A stretch of DNA of 64,000 bases from the NCBI RefSeq assembly GCF_033568475.1, contig NW_027331831.1, positions 9,114,001-9,178,000 on the forward strand. The letters are read 5' to 3'. The translations under genes and the position numbers were made by a program. A model generated the notes under the pieces. It did no database searches, was not told the DNA's origin, and saw only the letters and a program-made list of their open reading frames with translations. The first letter of the stretch is position 1. Every line of letters starts with the position of its first letter. Positions 47,620 to 57,880 of the stretch are shown one piece after another. The stretch comes from Henckelia pumila (lineage: Eukaryota > Streptophyta > Magnoliopsida > Lamiales > Gesneriaceae).

Positions 47620-47743
47620 GGGAGTTGATGTTTATACTCCATTTTGTGTTATTTACACTCCACTTCATATGTAAAATAGAGTGAAAATTTATTCACAAAT
47701 GGAGTGCAAATAACAAAAAATGGAGTATAAATATCAACCTCCC
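47620..47743. mobile_element. Mutator-type MITE, 124-bp hairpin
   Basis: Nearly the whole element is one inverted repeat: left GGGAGTTGATGTTTATACTC, right the inverse of GGGAGGTTGATATTTATACT, with arms of about 50 bp and a short loop. It is flanked by a perfect 9-bp duplication TTTTGTGTA (47611-47619 and 47744-47752), the Mutator length. No coding capacity. Confidence 0.9.
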
Positions 47744-47752
47744 TTTTGTGTA

Positions 47753-49547
47753 TCGTGATATGAATTATTATAAGATAGCTCGTTTTTTAATTGAAGATTA
47801 TTTCTAATTTTATTGTTATCGGTTGAATTCATTACATTAAATAACCATGAATAAAATCAAGGATAAAACTATGTGTACATAAAGTCTTAGATATAGGGTT
47901 ACACGCTCTATTAAATTAGGAAAGTATCTCAAAATTCTTTTAAATTCTTTCATCCTACAATTATTTTTCTATCTCAAAAAAACTTTTAATGAAAATATTA
48001 TTTTTTATTTTATTATTTATTGTGCAGTTTTAGGCTGTCAAAATTGAAACCGACCCGAGTTGACCAGAAAATATCGGATTAGTTTTTCATAATGTAATAA
48101 TTATTTTTGTAAACTTTGATTTTTAAAAATAATTTTTTATTTTTCTGTAGTAAGTATATTTATAAAATTTGTTCTCATGTATTTAAATCAAAATATATTG
48201 ATTATTATTATGTGTGTTCAATTATTTTGTTTAAAAAATAAAAAAAAATCATTCTTTATTAAAAATAATTATTATATAATTAATTTTTTCGGGTCAAATT
48301 TTGGGTCCAACCAGATCTGACCCGAACTCAAAAAACTCAAACTAATCCAATATTTTTTTGGTCAGCTTGGATCGCGTTAAATTTTGACACCTTTATAACT
48401 GCATAATATATAATAAAATAAAAAATATTATTTTTATTAAAAGTTTTTTTGAGCAAAACTAACAATTGTAGGTTGAAAAAAATGAATTTTTAAAAGAGTT
48501 TTGAGATATTTTTCTAATTTAATAGTGCGTGTAATCCTTTATGTAAGTATATGCACACATAGAATTACCCTAAAATCAAATAACTTGTACACCTACACAC
48601 ATTATATATTCTAGTTATTTTTTGGAGTATTAATTAGAATTAAATAAATCTAATATTTATTTTAACTTCAGATTACCGGTTGGAAAACAAACTCCGAATA
48701 CTTCTACTGTTCCACTATATTCACGTTGACTAAAACAGCATAAGCTAACGTGTAAAACGTGATATCTAGACCCTGTCGAACGGCCCACCCGGCCCACGAG
48801 GCCCGTCCTTCATGGGCCGGTCATTAAATGGGGCAGGCCGGGCTAGCTTGTCAACTTGATAGGTTGGGGAAAGCCCCAAGTCAGTTAAATCCGGCCCCAT
48901 ATTTCGGGTCATGTTGGTCAACCCAACAAAAAATCGGAAAGATTACCAAATTAATTTAATGAAAATTATTATAAATTATGTGTTTTAAAATTCATCAACC
49001 CATGAACATATATAAATCATTATAAATCAATAATATAAATATTTCAGAATTTATCAATCACTCATAGAACATTATTAGTAATGTAATAAATCACTCAAAT
49101 TTCATCAAATACGGTAATCACTATATATAATATAAAATCATTTGAAACACAAAAATCTTCTTTAAAATATTTCAAAACCCATCAACCATATATAAATTAT
49201 TGAAAGAATCAAATAATAACACTAATATAAAAAATTTGGACTGTCCGTCTAGACCCGCCTTCTAACGGGCCATTAAATAAGTATTTCAACCCATTTTCAT
49301 GAACAGACGGGCTTGATCCATCAGTGAAATAAAAAAAAATGTTATAAATTTTATCGAATTACTATAAACCCGGCGGTGGTTCATAAGTTATAACACATCT
49401 AACCCCTGAGATAAAATTTCAGGTTTATGACCTAATTGTAAAAAAAAAATCCTGCAAATAAAAAAAAAAACTTGAGAGGAGCTTTGTAAAATATCATAAA
49501 TAGATAAATTACCCCAAATTAACCTGCAATTTTTTTTTCCCTTGTTT
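47753..49547. other. Intergenic with decayed TIR elements
   Basis: About 48023-48402 has inverted ends (TGCAGTT ... GCTGTCAAAATT and AATTTTGACACC ... AACTGCA) with inner CGACCCGA/TCGGGTC units, a hAT-like remnant without a clear target duplication. About 48770-49330 has GGCCCACC/GGGCCGG-type blocks on both sides of an AT-rich core, probably another remnant of the same style. Confidence 0.45.
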
Positions 49548-49701
49548 AGATCTTTTACACCATATATAAAAATAATAGTTTGAAGGATTACATCAAGTCT
49601 CTTATTTATACTAAGAAAAATACAGTTAGTGTGAAAACTGAGTTGCTAATCCTTTATCAACTAACTAACTAATTATTGTTATATATGGTGTAAAAAGATC
49701 T
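49548..49701. mobile_element. MITE-like hairpin, 154 bp
   Basis: Left AGATCTTTTACACCATATAT matches the inverse of the right end (ATATATGGTGTAAAAAGATCT) with one extra T; pairing resumes inwards (AAGGATTA/TAATCCTT). No target duplication is clear, so the class is open. It lies about 0.7 kb upstream of the next gene. Confidence 0.65.
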
Positions 49702-50427
49702 GACAATTTATATGTCAAATAAAAAAATTCAACTAGTACTTCATACCGGTGATATAAAAATACGTATTTTTTCATAAATCGAATCGACCATATACAATTG
49801 AGCCGTGAGACAATCATATAAAAATTTTAGTAATTAAGATGTGGGAGATAAAAACTTAGAATAAAAAGTTATTATTATATTATTTATTTAAAATGAGAGC
49901 GATCGACTTGATGTACGTATCGGTTATAATTAACCCTTGCAAGAAATGTGCACTGTCGAGGTTGCTTGAAATTCCCGAATTGGGTTTGGTCAAACTTGAA
50001 CTATTCAAATTTCCACAACTACACGGATCTAACAAAGGTGGACTTATAAAGATTAATCGTATCCAAATTGAAAGACTTTTGTATCTTACTTATGATATTT
50101 TTTAAAAAAAATAAACCAAATGTATTCGGAAGCAGCTTTTTTTTGTTCAAAACCAAAGACAATTCCAAAGATTCGTATCCAAAAATAAATTAAAGCCTTT
50201 TTTGAATTTTCAAGACCTAACTTAATGTTTATATTTGACACACATAACAAATTCAAAAAGAGAATCAGATTCTATCTTATCGATCAAGTTAAGAAACCAC
50301 ACGTACGTACTATATAAATAGTTCTTGCATCAACAATGTCCGTATCAATTGTATCTCATCATCAAATCTTACAATATACGTCGTTTAGTATTCCACAAAA
50401 CCTCCTAAATTAACTAAGGCAAAAAAG
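49702..50427. other. Upstream region of the 111-residue protein gene
   Basis: Intergenic, ending in a promoter with TATATAAATA (50311-50320). Confidence 0.5.
50311..50320 (+). promoter_or_regulatory. TATA box of the 111-residue protein gene
   Basis: TATATAAATA, 107 bp before the ATG at 50428; a start near 50343 would give an 85-nt leader. Confidence 0.6.
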
Positions 50428-50763
50428 ATGGAAAACAAAAGGAATTTGATGCTCCATGCTAGACAAACCGCTCTATTGGATGCTTACGATCTCTATGAAC
50501 TAGAGCACATGCCGCCAACCATCAGAAATGTTGCCGACTTCGAAATCCGAAATGTCCGTGCAAAGTCTCATGCACTACCTGATCGTGAATTAGTAGTCAA
50601 GTCTGGTGCCGGAAAGGGTAAGAAGGGACGATGTTTCCGGGACACCCGTAAAGACGATAACCGCGATATACGTGGAAATAGTATCGATGCCGAAGCTGAG
50701 AAATTCATCGAATTTGAGCACGAGAAGTTTGAGTTGGGCAAATGGATGTCCAATATTGATTGA
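50428..50763 (+). CDS. Uncharacterised small plant protein
   Basis: 111 residues, single exon, good TATA box and an A-rich leader (GCAAAAAAG before the ATG). I do not recognise a named family. Visible features: an acidic-aromatic N-terminal segment (residues about 13-30, ALLDAYDLYELEHMPP), a basic middle (KGKKGRCFRDTRKDDNRD, about 64-82), and an acidic C-terminal helix (EAEKFIEFEHEKFELGKWMS, about 89-108). The C-terminal AEKFI...F-E-L pattern resembles short tails seen in several plant hypothetical proteins. No signal peptide, membrane segment or cysteine pattern. In Arabidopsis several small unknown genes lie in the corresponding interval between the RING and GT17 genes. Confidence 0.65.
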   Translation: MENKRNLMLHARQTALLDAYDLYELEHMPPTIRNVADFEIRNVRAKSHALPDRELVVKSGAGKGKKGRCFRDTRKDDNRDIRGNSIDAEAEKFIEFEHEKFELGKWMSNID

Positions 50764-51707
50764 TGCAAATACCATTAAGTATCACTCTGATCTCCAAGTG
50801 TTGAATATTAGTTTGTACGTAAATTAACGTTCTTGCTAGAATTGGTTTTTTCGGTCGTTTTCGTCAATTTATTATTATGTTTTATATATTCAAAATAATG
50901 ATGGCGATGCATCGCTTAGCCTAGGTTGGAAAACTTTATGTCAATAAATGAAAGCATTAATCCCATGTATTTTTAGTGTGGTCCTTACCAATAATTACCA
51001 TTTATACACACATGTATGTGTAGATATATACAAAATGTAGTTCGTGTAAATTAAATTTGTAAGAGATTGAGTGGAATAAAATGTCCTGTGTATTTATTTA
51101 TATCGAATGAACATATATATATACGATTACGAAAGTGATTAACAAAAGGTCGGTCGATCGATCTCATTAGATCTTGAATTGCATGCACGAACAATTTAAC
51201 AAAAAAAATTTTTAATGAAACGATCTCATATAAATCAATTTTGTTGATGTATAATATTATTTTTTATGTTATAATTATTAATTTTCATTGATAAATATTT
51301 TTACGTCAATCCTTCTCATTGATATAAAGCACACGTCGATAAAACCGTATCACATGACACCACATACTATCATAATCCGAGAGTTAAATGCATATTAAAC
51401 ATCACATCACGTCATATGCATATAAATCATTTTTTAAACAATAATAAAATAAAATCTTACAAAATTTAATAAAAACAAGTTTAAATATTTGCAATTTGAA
51501 GGGACCAAAGATCGATTCCAAGTTATGGGGTTCGGGATATTAATTAAAGAAGTTCAATTACAAACATTAGTTAGTCTGCAAACGAGTAGAGCTAGCTAGC
51601 ACAAGTAGAGCTAGGCTTCACTAGATTAAACAAATTGATTAATATTATTTAAGGAATAACACCATAATCGATCGACTCCCTTTGCGAGAGACAAAGCACG
51701 CATTGGT
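50764..51707. other. Intergenic between convergent small-protein and RING genes
   Basis: 3' flanks of both genes. A degenerate dispersed-repeat fragment at about 51218-51360 (ACGATCTCATATAA). No gene. Confidence 0.45.
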
Positions 51708-52106
51708 TTAGAGAATACAACGTCGGCAAAGAGGACAAGTGTTGTGATAGTTATCGAACCATTTGTCCAAACAACACTTGTGGAACAAATGGTTGCAACA
51801 AAGCTCGCTCACTCTCTCCTTATCTTTAAACCTACGCAAGCAAACGCAGCACTCCATCACAGCCCACTTGTTGCCGCCGTCACACCGCTTCCTCCACCGC
51901 GAACTACGACGTTCAAGGTAGACCCTTTTGGCCGCCGAATCGTCGTCGGAATATTCTTCCTCGGATTCTTGATACGCGGCGAGGGCGCCAAAAACTTGAA
52001 GAAATGGTCTCAGCATGTTCTTGACATGATTCACTGACATGACTGCGTTCATCGCCAGCAGTGGCAGAATGCCTTCCGATGGACTGTAAAAATTCGACAG
52101 CCCCAT
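51708..52106 (-). CDS. RING-H2 protein, XERICO-like E3 ubiquitin ligase
   Basis: 132 residues, no intron. The N-terminus MGLSNFYSPSEGILPLL is the signature of the small XERICO/RHA-like plant RING-H2 group and includes a hydrophobic stretch (about 13-40) that could anchor to membranes. An acidic linker (48-58) and a basic stretch (61-75) follow. The RING-H2 finger has all ligands: C86, C89, C104, H106, H109, C112, C124, C127, with W116 in the E2-contact position. It should act as an E3 ligase. Members of this group affect abscisic acid levels; that role is not shown here. A long (TA)n TATA-like tract lies 60-80 bp upstream. By position it matches At1g67856. Confidence 0.93.
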   Translation of the reverse strand: MGLSNFYSPSEGILPLLAMNAVMSVNHVKNMLRPFLQVFGALAAYQESEEEYSDDDSAAKRVYLERRSSRWRKRCDGGNKWAVMECCVCLRRFKDKERVSELCCNHLFHKCCLDKWFDNYHNTCPLCRRCIL

Positions 52107-52161
52107 ATATGTTTTTTTTTTGGAGATCTTTATAATTTGTTTGTTTCAAGAAACGAACACG

Positions 52162-52187
52162 CTATATATATATATATATATATATAA
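52162..52187 (-). promoter_or_regulatory. TATA-like (TA)n tract of the RING gene
   Basis: Alternating TA run ending TATATAAAG on the plus strand, 56-80 bp upstream of the minus-strand ATG (52106). It probably serves as the TATA element. Confidence 0.5.
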
Positions 52188-52316
52188 AGTAAGCCATGGT
52201 TTATGGGTTTAAGCCAATGGTGAGGGTGGTGTGGACAAGTGGCGACACGTGTAAGGATGTTATGCTGATTCTTTGGATGGATTCATCCGTCGCCGAAAAC
52301 AACTCCGTCATTCTCA

Positions 52317-52531
52317 CGGCTGATTCTATGCTACACCGGGTGAAATACTTCCTAATTTTTTTAAGATGTTCGCGTGAACATCTCTCTAAATGACAAAAAA
52401 TATCATGCTAAATGACAAAAAAGTACAGACGGGGTCCACATGATTTTTTTTAAGCAAGATATTCGCGCGAACATCTTAATAAAAAACACAAAATGAGTAT
52501 ATCTTACCTGGTGTAGAATAGAATCACCCCA
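52317..52531. mobile_element. MITE (215 bp) near the RING gene promoter
   Basis: Inverted ends share TGATTCTAT-CTACACC-GGT (about 25 bp with a few mismatches). An 8-bp duplication CATTCTCA flanks it (52309-52316 and 52532-52539). Two near-perfect inner palindromes: AGATGTTCGCGTGAACATCT (about 52363-52382) and AAGATATTCGCGCGAACATC (about 52456-52475). hAT-like by duplication length; family not named. Confidence 0.8.
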
Positions 52532-52539
52532 TTCTCATA

Positions 52540-53357
52540 TATGACTATTTATGGGAAAACGAGGGAATAAAAAATGGAGGATTGGAGTTTCACATAATTG
52601 ATTTTTTTTCTAAAAAAAAATAAACAAAAAAAAAACTACCCTTAATGAGACGCTTTGATTAAATTAAAAAGTCAAGAGTCTTTTTAATTGAATTAAAAAC
52701 AAAATCAGACTTATATATTTAAATGGCCCGACTATTTATTTACTCACGTCAATTATTTAGTAGAGTTCAGAACTGAGAGCAGGTGCAAGGAACCGAGGCC
52801 ACGCGTTCTGCCATGATTATGCATGCATGAGTTGTGGTGGGTACAGTAGAGTGGTAGCTGGCGGAAGGTTCAGGATCATTTTGGTTTGGAGCTAATATTA
52901 AATTTCAATATGCTCCACTTCTATCCAAGTTAGTCGGTGTTCGGGTCATTCTTTATGTATCGCATGTCAAATATATGATTGTTAAAAATTTTTTTTATGT
53001 TCATTGAGATATGTCCCAGTACTTGGTTATATATATACACGAATACATGCATTTGGTAAGAGGTAACCAATAGACTTTGAAACCAAGAATCTTGAATTAC
53101 GATCTTGTGGATAGAGAGAGACGATGAAATGTTAACTCGATTCTAAGTTAGTGTACAGATACGAAAACTATAATATTATTACTCAAATGTCATCATAAAT
53201 TCATAATAATGATTACGTATCATGACAGAGAAAATAAACATTACGTATTAATATTGTGATATCAAGCACTGGAGTTGTAATTTTAAGACACAATAAAAGC
53301 ATCGTTAAACATATATCGCAGTGAATGTTTATAGCTCAAGAGTTTTTTGTTTACTTT
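52540..53357. other. Intergenic between RING promoter and CSK 3' end
   Basis: AT-rich; no gene. It should contain the CSK 3' untranslated region next to 53357. Confidence 0.45.
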
Positions 53358-56300
53358 TCAGGCATCCCGGGATGAGCCCTCTACATTGGAGGAAGCCGGA
53401 AAGGATAAGGGTAGCCAAAGCTCGATACGAGTACCACCTGCTCCAACTGGTGTCTCCATATTCCTCGGGGAGATAACACGGACAACACAACCATAACTCT
53501 CCAGTATCTCTCGAGCAACAGTCAACCCGGCGATGAAGTTCCAAGTCATATTGTCTTCTAATCTATCTCCAGCTAATAGATCTGCTCCAAATGGTGCAAG
53601 TGAATGCATCTGTGTCTGAAAGAAATTAATAAGAAATTAAAGGAGTGGTCTACAGTCATGATATGCTAACAAAGAATGCAATACCGAGTGAATGTCTATT
53701 TACAAATAGAATAACATTTGAAACAAGAAGAAGAATACCATTACCATATAGTGCATATCAGGTCCATCATCGTCGATGATGATAAGGGCACCTGCTGGAG
53801 TTTCAGTAGACACAATTTCAACTTTTCCTCCAATTTCTGTGCGCAATAAAGAACCCTCAATCAAGTTGCTCAATGCCTGCCTCAAAGCAGGTTCATCAAC
53901 CGCAACCTTTGATGACCTCGAAACATCACATAGTTCCACCGCACGTTGCTGTTTATTTGCAAGAGGTTTTATGGCCGAAACCAAATCCTCCAACACATCA
54001 GAGACTTTGCAGGGTCTTCTGGCACAATGTGGCTTCGTAATTAGCAAAAATAACAAAAAAAACACAGAAAAGAAAGAATTGGCAAGACGTTACTCCTTAA
54101 GAATCTTTGCAGTTGTGGAGGTAATCTGAATAGGAATCTCTAGATTCTTAGTTACCTCCTTCTATCATATAATAAGTCTGACTCTTACGCATGAAACCTC
54201 ATGAACTCAAACTCATTAGTTCGCTCTGGATCTTCTCAATTCACCTTTCAGCTTCATTGCTCTAAAAGCAAGCCTTGAATTGAATGAATGAATTTATAGA
54301 AATTGCTTAATGGGAGACCGGGCTTGGTGCTCATTGGAAGTCCAATTAAAGGTCTATTCCTTTCCCGTCGGAAGCAGTTGAAGCTTCTTAAGGCTAAACC
54401 CATCCCCGTTTCGAACGCCCGGCTTAACATAACAACCCCAGAAGACCAGAACACACGGAAAAAGAGACAAGGACCCTCTTCTTTTCCAAATAAGACACTG
54501 GATCATACGTCCACAAAGCAAAGGAAGAGAAGCTTGGTTCTGTACTCCCTCAATCCAAGAAGGAACTCCACAAGCAAGGAACCGCTACTTTCCGAGCATA
54601 TTAGCTCAAAGGCTCATACAAAGGCAAGTGGGCGACCTACCGAAGTAACTAAAGGCGGATTCACCTATAGTTGCCAAGGGAGGAAGACCAAATTCGTACT
54701 AGTAAAAGCGAGACGTCGCCTTCACTGGTTCTTGGGGTTGGAATAGTAGGTCTCTCGAGCCTTGTTCTCTGCGGTCATTCTCGCTGTCCTTGCTGGGACA
54801 GCCAGCCATTAAAGGGTTCGTAGATTGCTAAAGTTTCCTTGCAGAGAAAAGGCATTTTTTGCTACTTGATTTTCTAAATTCCCTTCTGATTTGGCTTTTT
54901 TTTACTCCATGATTTCTATCTTCATTCTGATGAGAAAAAGTTCTACTCACAAGAAAATAGCAGCAAAATGTCACTCTGTCGCTGCTGACCCTAGTTTTAT
55001 CAAATCTTCAACCATATTGATTTTGAAGAATGCCTAAAAGTGAAGTCTTCCACACAAGGGCATACAAGTACACACAATAACCACATACACATTGCTTGTC
55101 AGGGAAGGGCTCAGAAAAAATCTCTAAACAAGCCATAAAATTATTGAGCACAAGGTTACCTAATTTCCTGATGACGAGAAGGTGCTAGAGCAAGAGGTGG
55201 CATGGGAAACTCCAAGTCCTTGGACGGAGAACTTACTGGTAATTGACTATTAGATTCCTGTGATGTGCTGGTAGATGTTTCAGTTGAGAGGCTATTGGGT
55301 AGCTGGGAACTTAAGTACTCGGGCTGAGCACCAGCTGAACGACGCGTGTTCTTTAGTGCATTATTGTTATAACGCATTATATTTTCCTAAAATACAAAAG
55401 CTACCAATTCAGATGGATAAGCAAGGATGGTGATTTTAACAAAACTGAGTGAGATTAGAAGCTCAAACCAAGATAAATCACACCTTTGTCATGTAGACAG
55501 CATCCTGAAGCTGTTGAAGAGTATCTCTCATACGGTCTGCTTGCACTAAAATGTCTTCAACAATGTCGTAAGAAATCTGGACACCCATAGTCGTGATTTA
55601 ATCAGAGAGCAAATCGGATAATTAAAAAATGGACCAAACATAATTCTAGAAGGGTCTTTCATAGCCATGACCATACCAACCTCACTCCTCCTCATGTGAA
55701 CAGATAACATCTGGCTCAAAGTTCGAACGCTTGAAAGAGAGCTCCGAATCTGTAAAATAAAGATAATGATACTCATGACAGGCTTAATATCCTAAGATAA
55801 AAAGATAGAAAATGAGCACATCTTACTTGCTCAACCAAATCACCCATCCTCACATTATTTTGCCATGATGATTGTTGGAGAAGCATTGCTTTCTGGCGAT
55901 GGAAAGAAAATAACAACGATGGGAAAAAAAAACTAAAAACAGTAAACAATAAATAAATAACAGGCTCGAAACATTAAAAGAGAACTCTTCTTGGGTATCA
56001 ATTAGATCGCATATGGAATATTTTCTAATAGGAAGAGTAACAAAAATGATACTGATAATAAGGCATATTCATGCATAAGAAACCTACCTGATCCATGACA
56101 TAGGCCACAGCTAGTGACTTGGTGATATTTATGGAATTTAGTATTTGGTCTCTAGTGAATTTCAGCATTTCCACAGGCTCATCCTTTAAAGTTGGGACGC
56201 CCAAAGGTTCAAGATCCAAGCTGTTTGCTAACGTAAAGGATTTCTCAAGAAAAGGGCGCTCGGCTATGTCATGAATTTCTTTCTCCAGAGACATCTTTGG

Positions 56301-57880
56301 AAGTTCAGCAACTAAGAAGCCCACAACAAATGGATGTGTTACCATAGGGAAAACTACAGCACCAAGGTCAGGGATAAACTCTGCCTAGAATGAAGAGAAT
56401 GTATATCAGGACACATTAATAGAGAACATGGAGAACAACTTGAAAAACAACCCTTCATTGCATAGTCACTACATTAAAATACATGCCTTTCGACTTGAAA
56501 TCGCAGCTTCTGCAACTCTTAAGCCAGCTGGAACACTAAAACTACCAATTAAAACCACAATATCAGCTGCATGGACACCTGGATGGGAAGTAATTAGGCG
56601 CAACTCCAAGCGATCCATGACATAGCTACCAGCTGGCCTGACATAAACCTACAGTTAAGTTACATGGTATCAGAGCTCTACTTTGTAGCATCACTCAGGT
56701 ATTAACATTTCATCACAGTGCCAACTTCTGAATCATAACTAATTATATATTTTTCCCTTTTTTCCAAAATATTGGCAAAAATAAAAAAATACTTGTCCGT
56801 TTCTATTGTTCTATACTTCTATGATCTATCTAATGCTTCTTCTCCTTTACCGTTTGGCCAACATCACCAGAAGACAATTTCGCTAAATTCCAACCCATCA
56901 CAACAAAAGACCTTCTCAAACAGAAGAGAAGAACAAATAAATTTCGCTCCCAGCAATAAACAATTTAACAATTTTAACTTCAGATGTTGTTCTGTGTTCC
57001 AAATAAATATCTAACTATATCCATCTTCACTAGGTACTCGTTAACCAAAAGAAATCAAATAAAAATGCTAGCGTGCTTTTATTTCAATGAGAAAGGTCAA
57101 CCATAGAGCTATATTCCAAGTTCTCACCAATCAAGACTCTTTAATTACAATAAAACGGTGCAAGAAATAATTACTTAATTTGTTTGGATACGCGAAGCTT
57201 CTATAATTGCAAAACTGAAATGAGACATTAATATAGTTTGTGCAAGATCACGAAAATAACCGGAAAACCAAAGTAATTTACAGCATGACTGCCACTCAAC
57301 TTCACAAAAGCTGCTACGATTGTCGATTATCAATAACAAGTTTTGTTAAAATGAGTGTTGCTTGGTGATTGCATGTCAAATTCATCAAAGTGACTTCAAC
57401 AAGACCATGATTCATAATCAATAATAATTATGATAATTATATTACTAAATATACCGATAGAACAGCATCGGGATTAATGATGCGTCGAAAGAGATCGAGC
57501 TGCTCCACACAAAGGCGCTGGAAATCCGGACTCGGCAACACGAAAGCTTTGTTCTTCTCGCCGGAGCCTTTCTCTATCCTCTGCACGAACTCCACCGGAG
57601 AAGTGGACGCAGCACGAATCGCGGCCGCCACGGCTGCGGCGGATGGAACCATGGAGTCCCAATCCTCTTCCGCGTCATCGCTGGTGGCGCTCACATGACG
57701 GAGCGAAGTAGAGGAGGTGGCAGCGACGGAAAGCGGCCGCTGAGCCGAGGTGTTGGTGGTTGCGCGGCAGGTGATTTGGGGCTGAGGTCTGGTGTAATTT
57801 GGAGGGGACGTAGGGGCAAAAGCGTCATTGGAGTTGACGTTGGGAATCAGATTTTGTGGAGGGAACGCAGAGAGAAGCAT
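53358..57880 (-). CDS. CSK: Chloroplast sensor kinase
   Basis: Nine exons on the minus strand: 57880-57455, 56648-56487, 56384-56088, 55892-55827, 55749-55681, 55576-55484, 55386-55160, 54018-53745, 53615-53358; 1872 nt, 623 residues (Arabidopsis CSK is close to 610). The N-terminus is a transit peptide rich in Ser, Thr, Pro. A GAF-like sensor region spans about 120-300 (LCVEQLDLFRRIINPDAVLSVY, then TSHPGVHAADIVVL). The DHp helix follows (LLQQSSWQNNVRM, then RTLSQML). In the ATP-binding half are the N-box (EPALRQALSNLIEGSLL), the DDDGPDM G1 box (529-535) and GAGGTRIELWLP. CSK links plastoquinone redox state to chloroplast transcription. As in other land plants the phospho-accepting His is replaced: E316 stands at its place, and the usual Pro is S321. 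Intron 2 is GC-AG. Intron 7 holds organelle-like DNA. Confidence 0.95.
54170..54845. other. Organelle-like (probably mitochondrial) insert in CSK intron 7
   Basis: Base composition changes abruptly from AT-rich intron to nearly balanced, with wording typical of plant mitochondrial spacer DNA (for example TTTCCCGTCGGAAGCAG near 54361, CTTGCTGGGACAGCC near 54790). A frame of 147 codons is open on the plus strand (54303-54746), antisense to CSK, very basic and without a known domain. Borders are approximate. The call rests on composition and style, not on an alignment. Confidence 0.55.

Noticed and set aside
48023-48402. Complete hAT MITE
   Set aside because: Ends are inverted but no target duplication matches, so it is only noted as a remnant in the intergenic entry.
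54303-54746. 147-codon plus-strand frame as a nuclear gene
   Set aside because: Lies in organelle-like DNA within a CSK intron, no intron-exon structure or promoter; kept only as a feature of the insert.
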